This document shows positions 1 to 11,334 of a stretch of DNA of 64,000 nucleotides, in pieces; positions within the stretch are counted from its first letter, which is position 1, and each line of letters starts with the position of its first letter. The stretch is from Grifola frondosa (taxonomy: Eukaryota; Basidiomycota; Agaricomycetes; Polyporales; Grifolaceae): the NCBI GenBank assembly GCA_001683735.1, contig LUGG01000014.1:620001-684000 (forward strand), given 5' to 3'. A program made the position numbers and the translations under genes. The notes under the pieces are model-generated. The model was not told where the DNA came from. It worked only from the letters and a program-made list of their open reading frames with translations, and searched no databases.

Positions 1-14
1 ACGCCACTGCTCAC

Positions 15-775
15 CAGACCGCACAGCCTATCCCTTCGCGAACGCAACCGCATGCGCTCTTCAGCATTTTGGCGACGATGGAGCGATCAAAGTACTTCGA
101 GTCCATGCCTACGACGGCCTCCTGCGCATCGTCGCGCGCCATCCATACTCCACGGCCGCACTGCGGAAATGCCCGCATGTGCACAAGCGTGCCGCAGCCG
201 TTCGTTCTGCGCGTTGGGCGTGTGCCTGCGCTTGCCCGGGCGCAAGGAGAACCCGTACGAGGATACAAGGGTAGAGGCGAGGGCTGGAACGGCGCGGGCG
301 CGGATTCATCCACGCTACACTCCTCCCCTCCACAAAACAACATAAACGGCTCCTCCTCCACCGGTGCGTCTCGCCTCACGTCCTCGAATTGGATACCGCT
401 GCTCTCGCCTCCGACGTCCTCTGCATTCCACTCACGCCACTCTCCGCCGCTGTAAGTGTACTCGTCCTCCCCGGCACCGTCAGATACTTGTGTCGGGCTA
501 GCTGTTCTCGCGATTATTATTGGGCGTGGGTTGGCAGTCACAGAACCAGAGGCTGGGGGTATCGTGCCAGACAAGGGCCGAGCGCCACTCGGCAGACCAT
601 GCTCGAGGCGCATAGCACCACGCCGTCGAAGGCGAGAAGCCTCCCCTGTGCGCACGAGGTCCGAGAGGAAGATAGAATCGTCTGCATCGACAGGCTGCGG
701 CGGGGCCAAGCTGGAGCGACGGCGGGGTGAAGGACGCGGAGTATATTCAGAATGCCTACGGTAGACTTGAGGCAT
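15..775 (-). CDS. Unknown protein with C-terminal Cys motif, 3' end outside window
   Basis: The coding part starts at an ATG at 775 (MPQVYRRHSE) and runs leftwards for 253 codons. It opens with a basic, Ser/Pro-rich, probably disordered region (residues about 1-90), followed by an acidic stretch. A better conserved C-terminal part has the pattern GCGTLVHMRAF and then LKSACGCVREGIGCAV. The frame stops at 11-13, but a good 5' splice site (GTGAGC) begins at 14. Splicing there would split a TG/C codon and extend the Cys motif, so I infer that the gene continues beyond base 1 and that the TGA is intronic. Proteins with this terminal Cys arrangement recur in basidiomycetes as unnamed proteins. I assign no function. 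Closely spaced Cys residues suggest metal binding, which is inference only. Upstream in-frame codons to 865 lack a better start. Confidence 0.6.
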
Positions 776-1139
776 GGTACAAAACAAGATGGGAGATATA
801 CAGTATGGGTCTGCGGTGAAAGATGGAAGTGGTCGAGATGGAAAAAGCGGAATGAGCGCGGGCACAGACTTTCACCGCCGCAACAATCCGTCGTGGAGGA
901 CGCAAGGTCTTAATTATGTCAGCATCGTCAAATTACTTCCGCACCGTCGGCGCTTAATTACCCCATACGGCATTACTATCGAATGCCGAGCCAAATAAGG
1001 TTGGTACCCCCTGTTAAGAGGCCGAACTTATCACCAAAACGTGGTACATATAGCGCATGTAGGTAGAGCCATGTACCTCTGGAGAAAATATCGTATCGTA
1101 CAAAAATAGTGCCTATACATGAGACCGGGGTATTCGCGC
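776..1139. other. Intergenic, no gene seen
   Basis: The segment holds the upstream region of the leftmost gene and the 3' flank of the next minus-strand gene. I see no ORF with family signature and no RNA gene. Confidence 0.5.
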
Positions 1140-1649
1140 TCATAGCTTGCTTCGAGCACGCCGCTTGTCTCGAGTCCGAACCTGTCGTCGCAGAGCAGAG
1201 GGCTCTGGAATCCTGCCAGGGTCGATACCTTCCAGCGCAGCAGCTTCCCGAAAGATGGGGTCATGCTTGAGCGCACGTGCTATCCGCTGCTCCTGCGAGG
1301 GCTGGCCAGGCGCGTTGACCTCAAAATCAGGCGCACGCGCATACCCTATGGTAGCTACCCTGATGAGAATGGCGCTACACCTATATGAGCGTTTTGCGAG
1401 CAAGTGAGAATGCGGAGCAGGAACATACGCAGTGAGCCCGAAGATAGGCTTCGTCCCGCCTGTTTCTCTTCCGGTCATAAACCGGTGCAGGCGGACCTTG
1501 CCTGGACGAGTGCTCGAGCTGACGTCGTCGTATGTGTGGTACTTCATCTCGAGCATCTCGGGCTCAGTAGCGAAGGGCGGTTCCGAATGCAGGAAGGAAA
1601 TCAGCGGATGCGAGAAGAGTGAGGTCACCTCTGGCGTATTCAAGATTGG
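1140..1649 (-). CDS. Unknown protein, terminal exon (partial model)
   Basis: An open frame of about 170 codons ends at a TAA/TAG-type stop at 1140-1142. Its codon pattern and composition look like real protein: an N-terminal hydrophobic segment (LFSHPLISFLH), a central GGTKPIFGLTAYV stretch, and a charged C-terminus (DPIFREAAALEGIDP then many Arg/Lys). There is no ATG at the left end of the frame. Immediately before it lies TTTCTAG, a plausible 3' splice site at 1650-1651, so this is probably the last exon of a longer gene. The alternative is a start at the internal ATG at 1556 (MLEMKYHTY). I could not find convincing upstream exons between 1650 and 2400. I do not recognise the family. Confidence 0.4.
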   Translation of the reverse strand, partial: PILNTPEVTSLFSHPLISFLHSEPPFATEPEMLEMKYHTYDDVSSSTRPGKVRLHRFMTGRETGGTKPIFGLTAYVPAPHSHLLAKRSYRCSAILIRVATIGYARAPDFEVNAPGQPSQEQRIARALKHDPIFREAAALEGIDPGRIPEPSALRRQVRTRDKRRARSKL

Positions 1650-4041
1650 CTAGAAATGCCGTAAGCAAAATAGGGGGATGGGTGGTGAATGGCTGACGGA
1701 CTCGAAGCGTGTTATCCAAAATTAATACCACAACACTGCGATAAATAGTGGGTCAACAAACCTCTTGTATGTCAATTATGAAGATACGTACGGAGTGACT
1801 ATCAGGCTATTACCAGCCAAGAACGGTTCCAGGATACATAGTAACGGAACTTTCTGAGGATCTAGCGGTAAACCTATCTGCTGGATTCAACGATGTCGCC
1901 TGATGGTATTCAAAACGCTATACCTCTTCGAATGCTTCACGTCGCTGAATAATGATTAATGAAGGGGGAAGCATTAAAACGTAAGATATACACGTACAGC
2001 AGTCAGTTCGATATTGTGGTCTTGAGGATCTCGCTTGCCCCCGGGTAATGAAGTGTCACCTGCGTATGTCCTCAACGTCGACGCACGCCTTTGCCACGTT
2101 TGAATCTTCATCAAATTGCATGGAACATCGATGAGACACACCTACCGACTCAACAAGACGTACAAGTCTCCCATTCTTCCCACAAACAGCGCAACGAGGA
2201 CTGCGGCACTCCTGGACTTCGGGTATCGCATGGGAAGCCTCGGGGACGATACGCCAATAAATTCTGTATACATCTATGGAGGTGCAAATGACGACTTAGA
2301 TTAATGGCTGAATCAGGTGAAAAGGTGAAAAATAGGGACATACTGTCGAGACTCGGGCTTGAGTTCTGGGATGGGTGCTTCATTGAGGAGCAGCTTGCCA
2401 GGACGGTGAAACCTGAGAAGATCGCTAGGGTTTCTTCGAATAGGCATGCTTCCCTAAATAGTTAAGGTAAGACGAGATACCATAACGTTAACTAAAGCCG
2501 ACAGTAGGCAGGTGTGCGGTCGCTGGTGTAGGGGATGGCAAGTGGCAGACGCGCCTGATTCAACCCGGGTGTTGATCGGGATTTCGGCCCGACATGCCGG
2601 TGTGCGTTCAAGAATTTTTAGTCTCTTCATTCCCAAGGTGACGATGTTTTCTACGTACTATGCCTTTCATAAAGTATTACTTCACCTCCAACTATCAGGT
2701 TTTACGAGAGAACACCATTAGTGTCACTTATAATCGACAACGTATACTTGTACACATCGACATGATGTTTTTATTCAATAGGTCCCTGCCCAGGCTTCCT
2801 ACCATTTCAACTCTGCAGCATACCCGCCGCATGTAGCAATCGTATTCGTGAGCGGTGCGTCGACGTTTTCTCCGTTAACTCGCCGCAATGAATTTTGAGC
2901 CAATAAAATCCATTTTCTGACACGCAATGTCTCAGCCCGTTCCTTGTCAACACCTCGATGTCTGTTTGGTGCGGCACTTCTGTCATGTGCTACGCCTACT
3001 ATATGACGTGGCGGGCGAAGAGAGCCTGAGGCGTATACGTCGTCCTTCAGGCAATGCATTGCGCTTCAGAAACTCATATTCTGCGCAGAAGACTGAGTCG
3101 ACATAGGAATCCATAGAAGGAACGACTTCTACCTAATACTAGAGGCTCGTCAGCGAGACTATGGCGCCATTCCGTTTCGAGACTGGTCTTTGTGACAATA
3201 GTTGGGTTGAACACACGATCACGAATTCCTTCAAGAACAAAATCGTCGACTCACCTTACAAGAAGGGGTTGTTGTATATTAGATATTTCGGTGATTGATA
3301 TCCCCGAGCGTCCTGACGCTCATCAAAAAGCAGTGAGTCGCACGCTTTTAGCCAGTAGATCCGTCAGGATATGTGATATTTATCAGATTGTCATAGAGAG
3401 AGGAAGGGTATGGTCCCAATCACTCAGCCGTTTCCTACACCTCATGACCAGTTTCCTGTCGGTCCGATCATTCATAGACTATCCAATAAACTCTATACAT
3501 GAAAGGAAGAACGACGAGGAGGAGATAACAGATAGAAGTCCAGCTCTTCGCCTCCAAGTTCGCTCGGAGCATCAGATGATGAGAACACCCCGTCGAGCAG
3601 AGGCACACTCGTCGAGCATGTGGCTAATAGGGCACTGAGGATCGAACGTCCGCCAATGGCGGCCACAGCTTCGATGATATTATCTATACGTGGAACGTGG
3701 AGTAGAGAGAACGAAATCCTATAATGGGGGTAGAATCATGCGTCGATATCTGCGGAACAGGACGCTCCACGCCCAGAAGCAACAATCTCTGCGAGCAGAA
3801 GCAGTATGAAGCATGAGCTTGGCCACGCCACTGTCCGCCCTTCCTCAAAATCCGATAGAATAGTAGATTTCAGCGAACTGTTGACCATCTACGCCCTCGT
3901 CCGAACGTAAGTAGTGGCCCAATGGCCTAGACAGTGGCACAGAAGCTAGTGCGCACGCTGCGAGAAGTCCGGAATATTACCAAGGCACGCACATCAGCGG
4001 AGAATCGTCCAAGAAACCAGTTCCTCACTGCTGCATCATGA
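1650..4041. other. Gene-poor stretch
   Basis: Only short unrelated ORFs occur on both strands, with frequent stops and A/T-rich blocks. No domain signature, tRNA or repeat was recognised. It may hold upstream exons of the 1140-1649 gene. Confidence 0.4.
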
Positions 4042-4185
4042 TCCGGACGCCTCGGCCCCGCAGGCGGCGTCGTCGCGGACGCTCTCAGCCAGCTCGCGCA
4101 GAAGATTGACCGCGGCCCGCGCTCAAACCTGCGCACGGTCATCTGCGGGTGCAATCGACTCGAAGACGGCGCTGTGGCTGACCAG
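4042..4185 (+). pseudogene. RanGAP1 (RNA1) gene fragment
   Basis: A 48-codon open segment matches the leucine-rich-repeat core of Ran GTPase-activating protein 1. It reads GRLGPAGGVVADAL, then SNLRTVICGCNRLEDG, which corresponds to the family's NNGLGPxGG and LRxxICGRNRLEnGS motifs; the Arg of CGRNRLE is Cys here. Both sides lose the frame at once: a TGA precedes the first glycine-rich motif, and a TGA follows at 4195-4197. The rest of the roughly 400-residue RanGAP is absent nearby. It is therefore a dead fragment, probably copied or translocated from the essential gene elsewhere. The family assignment rests on motif recall, not on a search. The fragment is GC-rich, unlike the surrounding sequence, which supports an insertion. 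Confidence 0.6.
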
Positions 4186-5820
4186 CGGGTTCGCTGTTGA
4201 CACATAGAAGTTCGAAGCCAATAAATCGATTCTCTGGTGCGAAACAAACTGATGAAGCAGATCAAAGAATCAAGAGGTTTCAAACGATGCAATGATTACG
4301 TCTAGGAGGTTTACTATCAAGCAATCTGCATTCGACGCGATTTAAGAGTAAAACAAGAGGTACGCATAAATATCGCGTCGCGATCACGTGAGGTCGGCAG
4401 TAAGTTCAACTTGCTTTTTTAGTTTCGTATAACTACCTCACCGCTTCAGCAATTCGTTTGTACAGTCTTTTACCCCGTAACTGCCGCACTAGTTGTGAAA
4501 ACTTCGACACTCAATCACTGGAAGGATGTGACCAAGGGTTGAGTCATAATTACCGATTTCGCGCAGACTACTGTCCACGGACGCCATCGTTCGTTTGCTG
4601 AGCTGCACATGCCGAACGAGAATGTGTCTGCTTCGTCAGGGTGGTATTGTCTGGCAGCGGCATCTTAATCCTTGGGCGTGGTCGCCGGTACAGCTGTCCG
4701 CTAACCTCAAATAATACCCAGAATGGTTGCAATAACAATGTATCGTCGAAATGTGTCTTCCAGAGTGTGTATCTACTGTCTAATGACTTGACTTTTCTCG
4801 AACACGCAGGCGGTCGCCGACCATGCAGGCAGTTCTCATTACAGTTGTACATTAGGACGCCACGCGCCCTAGCCTCATGCGTCGTGGTGTTCCTGCGATA
4901 GCTTTCTACATAGAATGGCAGTAAGCTCCACCATCTCCGCGCAAGGCGAATCTTTGACTGAGGTTGGGCTGCGAAGCTTGCTGCAAACGAACAAGGCCGC
5001 CCAAAGTCCCAGCATGCCAACTTGCTATCTTGGCCACATCTGGTGCACTACAAGCATCGAGCTAGTACGAGGATCCCCCTGGCTGCCCATGCCCTGAGCA
5101 AGCGCTCGAGACTGAGCGTGCACGGAGTTGATTACGCCGAGAGTACATCGCTGTACATCGGCAAACAGAGTGACAGCGAGCCCTCCGATGCGCTCCCCAA
5201 ATTCATTTCGTCTAAAAACCCGGACTGGAATCTCGATTAGGAGGCTCGGGATCTGGGCTGCTCCTGACATGCTGACAAAAGGAAAGTGCGCACTTCTCGA
5301 ACTTTCATTAGTCCATTGGCGTATCTCGGACCCCCTCCTTGGCGACTCGGAACGACCCCCGACGCTGCGGGCTCGCGCCACGCGCATGAGCTATCCAGCG
5401 GTGAGGATCCTCTCGAGAGGCGGCTGGAGCGAAAGGCGGCGTACCACGATGAGCGTGAAACGGTTCCGACAAGCGGAGCTTGCAGTCAGAAGCTTGGTGT
5501 CCGTGCGAACTGAAAAAGCTGCGTGGACGTGCAACGTTTGCAGCAAGCACTGAAAAAAAAGCTACCGATGATGGCCGGTAAGTGCGGAGACACCCGATGC
5601 CACGGTGAACTGTTTACTGCCCAAATCTAGTCGCCACCGAACCAAATCTGGAGCCACACCATCCCATCCGGGAAAAAAGGCGTCCCGTTTTGGTATGAAC
5701 TACTTCCCAATTGGCGTGATGTCATCGAGTACAAGCATTCACGCTTTCAGCAGGAGACGCGAAATGAGAGCCAAACAGGAACCAAACGGGAGACTGAAAT
5801 GTCAGCAGGCCCCCAGGACA
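4186..5820. other. No supported gene
   Basis: Several ORFs of 60-150 codons overlap on opposite strands (for example around 4568-5020 and 5128-5553). None shows a recognisable domain or a splice-consistent extension. The right end leads into the P450 promoter. Confidence 0.4.
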
Positions 5821-5830
5821 TATATATAAT
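5821..5830 (+). promoter_or_regulatory. TATA-like element of the P450 gene
   Basis: TATATATAAT is followed by a long C/T-rich tract, typical of basidiomycete core promoters and transcription starts. The ATG lies about 230 bases downstream, leaving a long 5' leader. No other strong TATA is nearby. Confidence 0.5.
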
Positions 5831-6062
5831 CCAGTTCCGCCCACTTCTCCCCCAGCGTCTCCCTTTCCCTCTCCACCACCACCAACACCTCAGACAGCCC
5901 TCGCCGCGATTAGCAGGGCTCCCTCTTCGCACACTCCGGCCACCTTGGAAACGGCAAATCTACCACAAGCGGAACAATTATTCTCCATCCCAGCCCGACG
6001 TTTTCCTACTCGACTACTCGGCCCCGTTAGACCATCACATCCGATAGACTCCCAGTACCACA

Positions 6063-8218
6063 ATGTCTGCCGCATCCACAGCCCTCGCTTTCGACTCTGC
6101 GATCTCCTCCCCCTCCTCCTACTTCAACGCACTATTCACTTTCAGCTCCTCCTCCCTCCTCCTTCTTGCGCTCTCCCTATGCTTCCTTTATTTCTGCGCT
6201 TTTGCTATCTACCAGCTATTCCTCTCTCCGCTTTCGGCCCTTCCCGGGCCCTGGTACGCCGCCATCTCCGATTTCTGGTTGACCACCCATGTCGTGCGTC
6301 TGCAACAATGCAAAACCGTGCAGACACTGTTCGACAAGTATGGGCCCGTTGTCCGTGTTGGTCCCAACAAGGTCATCTTTTTAGACGTCACGACCATGAG
6401 GAGCGTTTACTGCGTGCACAAATTCGACAAAAGCACGTATTACAAAAGTCTCCTAACGTTGGTATTCTCGTTATCTATTTGTTGTTCCCTCAATGACGTA
6501 TTTTTCCATACAATCTAGGAACGACAACGATCATGCGTGAGTTTCAATGCATGCACGTATTATTCGGGAACTCACAGACGTGCATTCTAGCATGACCACG
6601 CTTCCCAATGCACAGCACGCGATACGCCGAAAGGCGTATGCACCGTACTACAACCTAGCCAACCTCGCTCTTTTCCAGACCGACTTAAGCATGCCCACCC
6701 TCAAGCTTGTGGAAGTACGTCTCGGTTCTATCTTTTTTGTGCTGCTCCTCCATTGTTGACGATACATTTTTATCCCGCAGATACTTGACCGGGTTGCTGG
6801 AAAGGCATCTGTTGATTGTCTCGACCTCTTTCGTCATCTTATGGTCGATATCCTCTCTGTTACTGTCTTTGGAAGCCGTCCAGGCTCCCTCGACAAATGG
6901 GCCACAAATATCCAGGATCCTATCACCACTGCCGTATACGATTTCCCCAAGCGCGGCATCTTGGTTCGTCGCACCCTTCTGTAAATTGACAGTATGCTGA
7001 CTGTCCTATTCAGCGCAGTGCGGTTCCCACTTGGGCGTGGAATATCGTCTGTAGCATTCCTAACAACCGGTGGCGTCAGATTTGTGCCTCTGACAAGATT
7101 ATCGCCGAGGTCTGTTGCTATTTTATTGATTGCACTTCTGTCGACTGAATTATCGGATCATAGTTCGTCGGAGGTCGGCTCTACGAGATGCGAGCGAAAA
7201 TGCAAGCTGGCCCAATTGTTGGCGAGACTGACACCGAAAAAATGCCCCTTCTTCAGCAAATGCTCCAACATCGTAGTGAAGGCATGTCTGACCAAGACAT
7301 TGTATCGGAAGGCATGGGTCACATGTTAGTAACTTTTTTGCACACAGTAGCTCTGCCTGATACTCATTTCGATGATTCTGCATATCATTAGAATTGCTGG
7401 CGTGGATACCACTTCGACCACCCTCTCATATCTATTTTGGGAGCTTAGTCGTCGTCGAGATATCATGAGGAAGATTCAGGCAGAACTTGATGAGGTTATG
7501 TCTGACCGCAGAGTCGTGCCGGACGTGTCCACTCTCTGTAAAATGCCCTACTTGAACGCCTTCATCAAGGAAGGTAAGTTATTGATTTTTTCGCATGGAT
7601 TGTGTTTTAGCTTTCGCACCTTGCTCAATATGATTGGTCTAGGTCTAAGGCTCTACGGGGCCGCGCCGTCTCTCCTCGAAAGAGTGGTTCCGTCCACGAC
7701 TGTTTCGAAAGTAGACGATGCATTTGATATGATGGGCTATGCGCTTCCCCCAGGCACCATAGTTTCGACGCAAGCCTGGAGCATGCATCGTGATGCGGAA
7801 GTGTTTCCTAGTCCTGAGACATTCTTGCCGGAACGATGGCTCCCAGTGGACGGGTCTGATAGAGAGGATGAAAGACTCCTCAGGTGCGGGTCATAATTTA
7901 TATCAACTGTCCCTTAGCTCACTAATCCATATCACATTTCAGGATGTCACAACATTCGATGCCTTTCGGCGCAGGCACCCGTGTCTGTGGCGGCCAGAAC
8001 TTGGCACGGATGACGTTGAGAATCGCGGTTGCCGCAATTGCCGCCAATTTCGATATCACAGCAAAGACAGCAGAGACAAACGAGAGGAGTATGGAGATGC
8101 GTGATGCGTTTGTGAGTATCCAAGTTGCCTTGTTTTCTTTCATAAACTAACAGTTCTGTAGGTCCTCTTTCCAGCGTCAAAGGAGTGCAAGCTCATTTTC
8201 ACGTCTCGTGCACATTGA
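6063..8218 (+). CDS. Cytochrome P450 monooxygenase, microsomal
   Basis: Ten exons (6063-6457, 6519-6536, 6591-6714, 6781-6963, 7014-7109, 7164-7324, 7392-7573, 7643-7883, 7943-8111, 8162-8218) give an intact 541-residue protein. An N-terminal hydrophobic anchor (about residues 28-60) is followed by the proline hinge LPGPW. The I-helix reads AGVDTTSTT (near residue 330), the K-helix ExxR is EGLR (386-389), the meander contains PETFLPERW, and the haem loop is FGAGTRVCGG with the Cys ligand at about 481. All catalytic landmarks are present, so it should be an active haem-thiolate oxygenase at the ER using a CPR partner. The family resembles fungal E-class P450s of benzoate/sterigmatocystin-oxidase type, and I cannot give a CYP number. 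The 18-nt second exon is a micro-exon. No other biosynthetic gene adjoins it, so the substrate is unknown. Confidence 0.93.
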
Positions 8219-9010
8219 ATGTTGCCAAAATTCCCCAATTCATCCGGACCTTGTACTCAGTATACTATTCCACCGCTTGCCAAGCAATTTTACATTACTG
8301 TTTCAATAATCGCTTTTTTGAAATCTGCCTGGTGCCGTTTCGCTTATGTCATTCACGTCATTTTCTTGTTGTCTTACTGAACTCGCTCTTCTCGTTTGGT
8401 CTTGGTTTCGTTGTTCAGACTTCTCGCACTATCCATGCGGCAGGAGGAAAGGAGGACGCAGGGGATACACATCACGTTGGAGGACGTCAGGATTGTCGAT
8501 ACCGTACTTGTCTTATAATATTCATGACCGCCAAGATGATGATGATGATGATTATACCGCGTTGCAATCTCTATATAGTCCCGTGCCAATAGGTAATGAG
8601 AACAGGCAATTGAATGATATAATCATGAGTACATTGATCCGGGATTTGGGCTTTGATCAAGCTGTCCAGAGGAAGGAACATATCAGTCCTGCATGTGCGA
8701 AACAGCGTAACGTACGCGGTTGTGGCGTGGGAAACGTACCTCTTCGAAGTCAAGTACTGATGCAGACGATTCAACGTTTATTTCGAAACCACCTCTTCCT
8801 TGAAATAACATTCCGCCTTATACCGCAGGAACAATTAATATGGTTGCCGCTTCGCAGTTTTCTCTCTATTGGTTGGATTCCTAACGCAGCTTCTGCACTT
8901 GCGTGACGTGGTCACTCCTGTGTATTTCCGACCGGTTTTACGTATTCGAATGGTCAAATTTACCGACCATTCTTCTCAGATCGCTGGATAAGCAACCATC
9001 TACTACCAGC
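8219..9010. other. Intergenic with short ATG microsatellite
   Basis: A (GAT)n-type run (GATGATGATGATGATGAT) occurs near 8535-8554. Otherwise this is the 3' flank of the P450 gene and the promoter of the WD40 gene. ORFs here have no family signature. Confidence 0.5.
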
Positions 9011-11128
9011 ATGTCTACCCAGAGGTCGTCCCCCAAGTGGCTTGACCAGCTCCGCTCTGTTCGCCGGCAGTTCCGAGCCTTTAAAAATCGGAAGGAGGAC
9101 GATGATGAATATTCAGAGGAGAACTTCATCCGAATCCTACAAAGGGCTTGCGACGTTGTCCGCGGCGCAGATGCGAGCGATACCCCAGACCTGAAGGCTA
9201 TCGTAGAATATGCCCACGAACTGATCAATGAGGCCATCATCTATGCTTATAATGAAGGAGACCTCTTCTTCATGCCATCTTACGCTCATAGTGAGGCCTC
9301 TCCCGTGGTAGAGGATAGCTTGAAGATAATCTTCGGTGAGCTTTATGATTCGCTCATAGTTTTTTGCGATGAATGTGAAGTCATTCGTCGTAGGGCCAGC
9401 GTTATTGGATTCTTTCAAGGCGTTCCTCGTGGGCATCGCGAAAAGGAACCCCGACAGTGGTACGAGCACATTTGGCCACTAGAGTCGACTGATGCGAGGC
9501 TTCTCCCGTAGCATTGATACCTAGGGAACCTATACCCGAGCTAGAATCGCCCAAACCTTGGATTACCGCTGTGAAACCTCACCCCAACACCACCAGGCTC
9601 TCGCGATTCCGCGAGGGCGTAACTGCGTCTGCCACGGATGCGATGCCCCTCGCGCAGCTCATCTACCAGGCACGGTGCGAAGTTACCGACGACCGCATCT
9701 GCACCCCTGTGAAAGTCGCCGTTTCGTCTGGCTCGAACTGTCTCGCCGTCATTGCTTGCGGCGGGTGGAAGAATCGTGATCCCGTACTTCATTATTACAC
9801 CCTCGATGGGGACGATACAAACGAGTACCTTACCGAGGGCTGCACCATGGAGCCTGGGCTTTCTGAGGTGGCCTATCAATTGGCCTTGGATGAATCTCGC
9901 AAGCTCATGTTCATGGCAGACAGCGCCAGGATCAAGTCCTTCTCGTGGGACCCTAAATCCGCTGGACAGCCCGTACACACCTTGCGATGCGACCAGTACG
10001 AAGGTCCCATTGCCGTGCTGCCGAACGGGCGCATCGTGCGTGCCGGGAACGGCGTCGCAGCCTCCTGGAACATCAGCAAGTTGGAGACTCACGGCCCGAA
10101 GAACAAGCGCATCGGGTCCGGCAAGTTTTCCACAGATGACATCTGGAGAGACCATGATAACGACGAGATCGAGCTGTCTACCGGGAGCAAGCCACATGCG
10201 ACGATCAAGTTTGCAAGCAGCAAGTTCAGGCCGGTGGTTTGGCACTTGCATGGGCCGTCCGGGAACATGCTCTGCAGCGAGAGCGGCAGGGAGAACAACA
10301 ACTACTCGTGTTCCGCGGTCGATTTGGAACATAATGGGAGGATCGTGACGCGGTATCTTGGGCATGGTGGGGATGTGCAGAAGTTCTCGACCAGCGAAGG
10401 CGACCCGAACACGTTTGCCACTGCTGGGAGTGACGGGTATGCTAGACTATTTGATGTGCGCCATCCATTACCCGTGGCCACCTTCAACCCGGGGAGGAAG
10501 GATGAGTTCTGTGTGGATGTGGTCTCTATCCATCCTGACGGCATTCCCAGTGCGTTGCTCAGAATCTGCAGCTTCGATGTCCTTCACTGACCTTCCATGT
10601 CTATTGGACAGCCTTGTTCACTGCCGGGCAGGACTCACAGCAGATCAAAATGTGGGACGTTCGTGCCCGTGCCGCTGTATACGAGTTGGCAACCGGCAAC
10701 AATGCAGTAAATGCGATGGCGTGGGACTCGCGCCACTCTACCCTCTATGCCGCGACCGAATGCGGCAACATGGACCGTCTCGGGAGCACGTTTGACTACC
10801 GTAAGGCAAAGATCCCGAATTGGGCGAAAATGCTCTATGATAGAGACGCTGATCCGCAAGATGTGGATGACGAGGAGGAGGAGGACGAGGATGATTGGGA
10901 GGAAGAATGTTGGCCGAAAAATGCCTACCACGGCGAAGACTTCTACGGTTATGCGTTTGACGCAGGGGAGCATCGGCTGTGTAGGTAGCTTTCGATGGGC
11001 AGTTTCTGAGATTTGCTGATGTGGTTCCCTGTTGATTCGCAGATGGCTATGCGTTTAAAGGGGATGCAGACCCGAAGATAGTTCCTGAATATGGCCAAGC
11101 TTGTTTGGATGGACAGGATGGATGGTAA
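9011..11128 (+). CDS. WD40-repeat protein with acidic C-terminus
   Basis: The ATG at 9011 (AGCATGTCT) begins an N-terminal helical region of about 150 residues (LRSVRRQFRAFKNR). A beta-propeller follows, with units ending in GSDGYARLFDVRHP and AGQDSQQIKMWDVRAR. An acidic run (DDEEEEDEDDWEEE) and a Tyr/His tail (YHGEDFYGYAF, GEHRLYGYAF) close the protein. Introns 10550-10611 and 10981-11042 are clear. Around 9460-9525 the frame changes. A normal 65-nt intron (9460-9524, branch CTGAT) restores it and gives 642 residues. Alternatively one missing C in the CCC at 9506-9508 keeps WYEHIWPLES in the protein (664 residues). WD40 propellers are protein-binding scaffolds, and no specific partner can be read. 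The family is common in Agaricomycetes as an unnamed WD40 protein. A second copy of the last exon lies downstream. Confidence 0.75.
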
Positions 11129-11287
11129 AGTGTTGTTGAGACCATTTCGATTTCCACGGTGAGTACCAAACATGTTTGTGGTGTGGATATCTGCTTCGTG
11201 CTGTTATGTATCGCGAAAGGTCTCCGTTCATGATTGTGGTCCGACTGGTAGAAGAACTTCTCTGCGTTATATTGACCCCTAACTTAG

Positions 11288-11334
11288 GTTATGCATTCAA
11301 AGCAGACGCAGATCCGGAACAAGTGTCTGCATAA
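11288..11334 (+). other. Duplicated alternative terminal exon of the WD40 gene
   Basis: After an AACTTAG splice acceptor the sequence reads CYAFKADADPEQVSA and a stop when joined to the end of exon 3 (10980). This mirrors the annotated last exon, which reads YGYAFKGDADPKIVPEYG. Both acceptors take the same phase-1 donor, so the two exons could be used alternatively and would give different C-termini. It may instead be a decayed duplicate. I see no further exon after it. Confidence 0.5.

Noticed and set aside
9541..10365. 274-codon minus-strand ORF
   Set aside because: Mirror frame of the WD40 gene, with no domain of its own.
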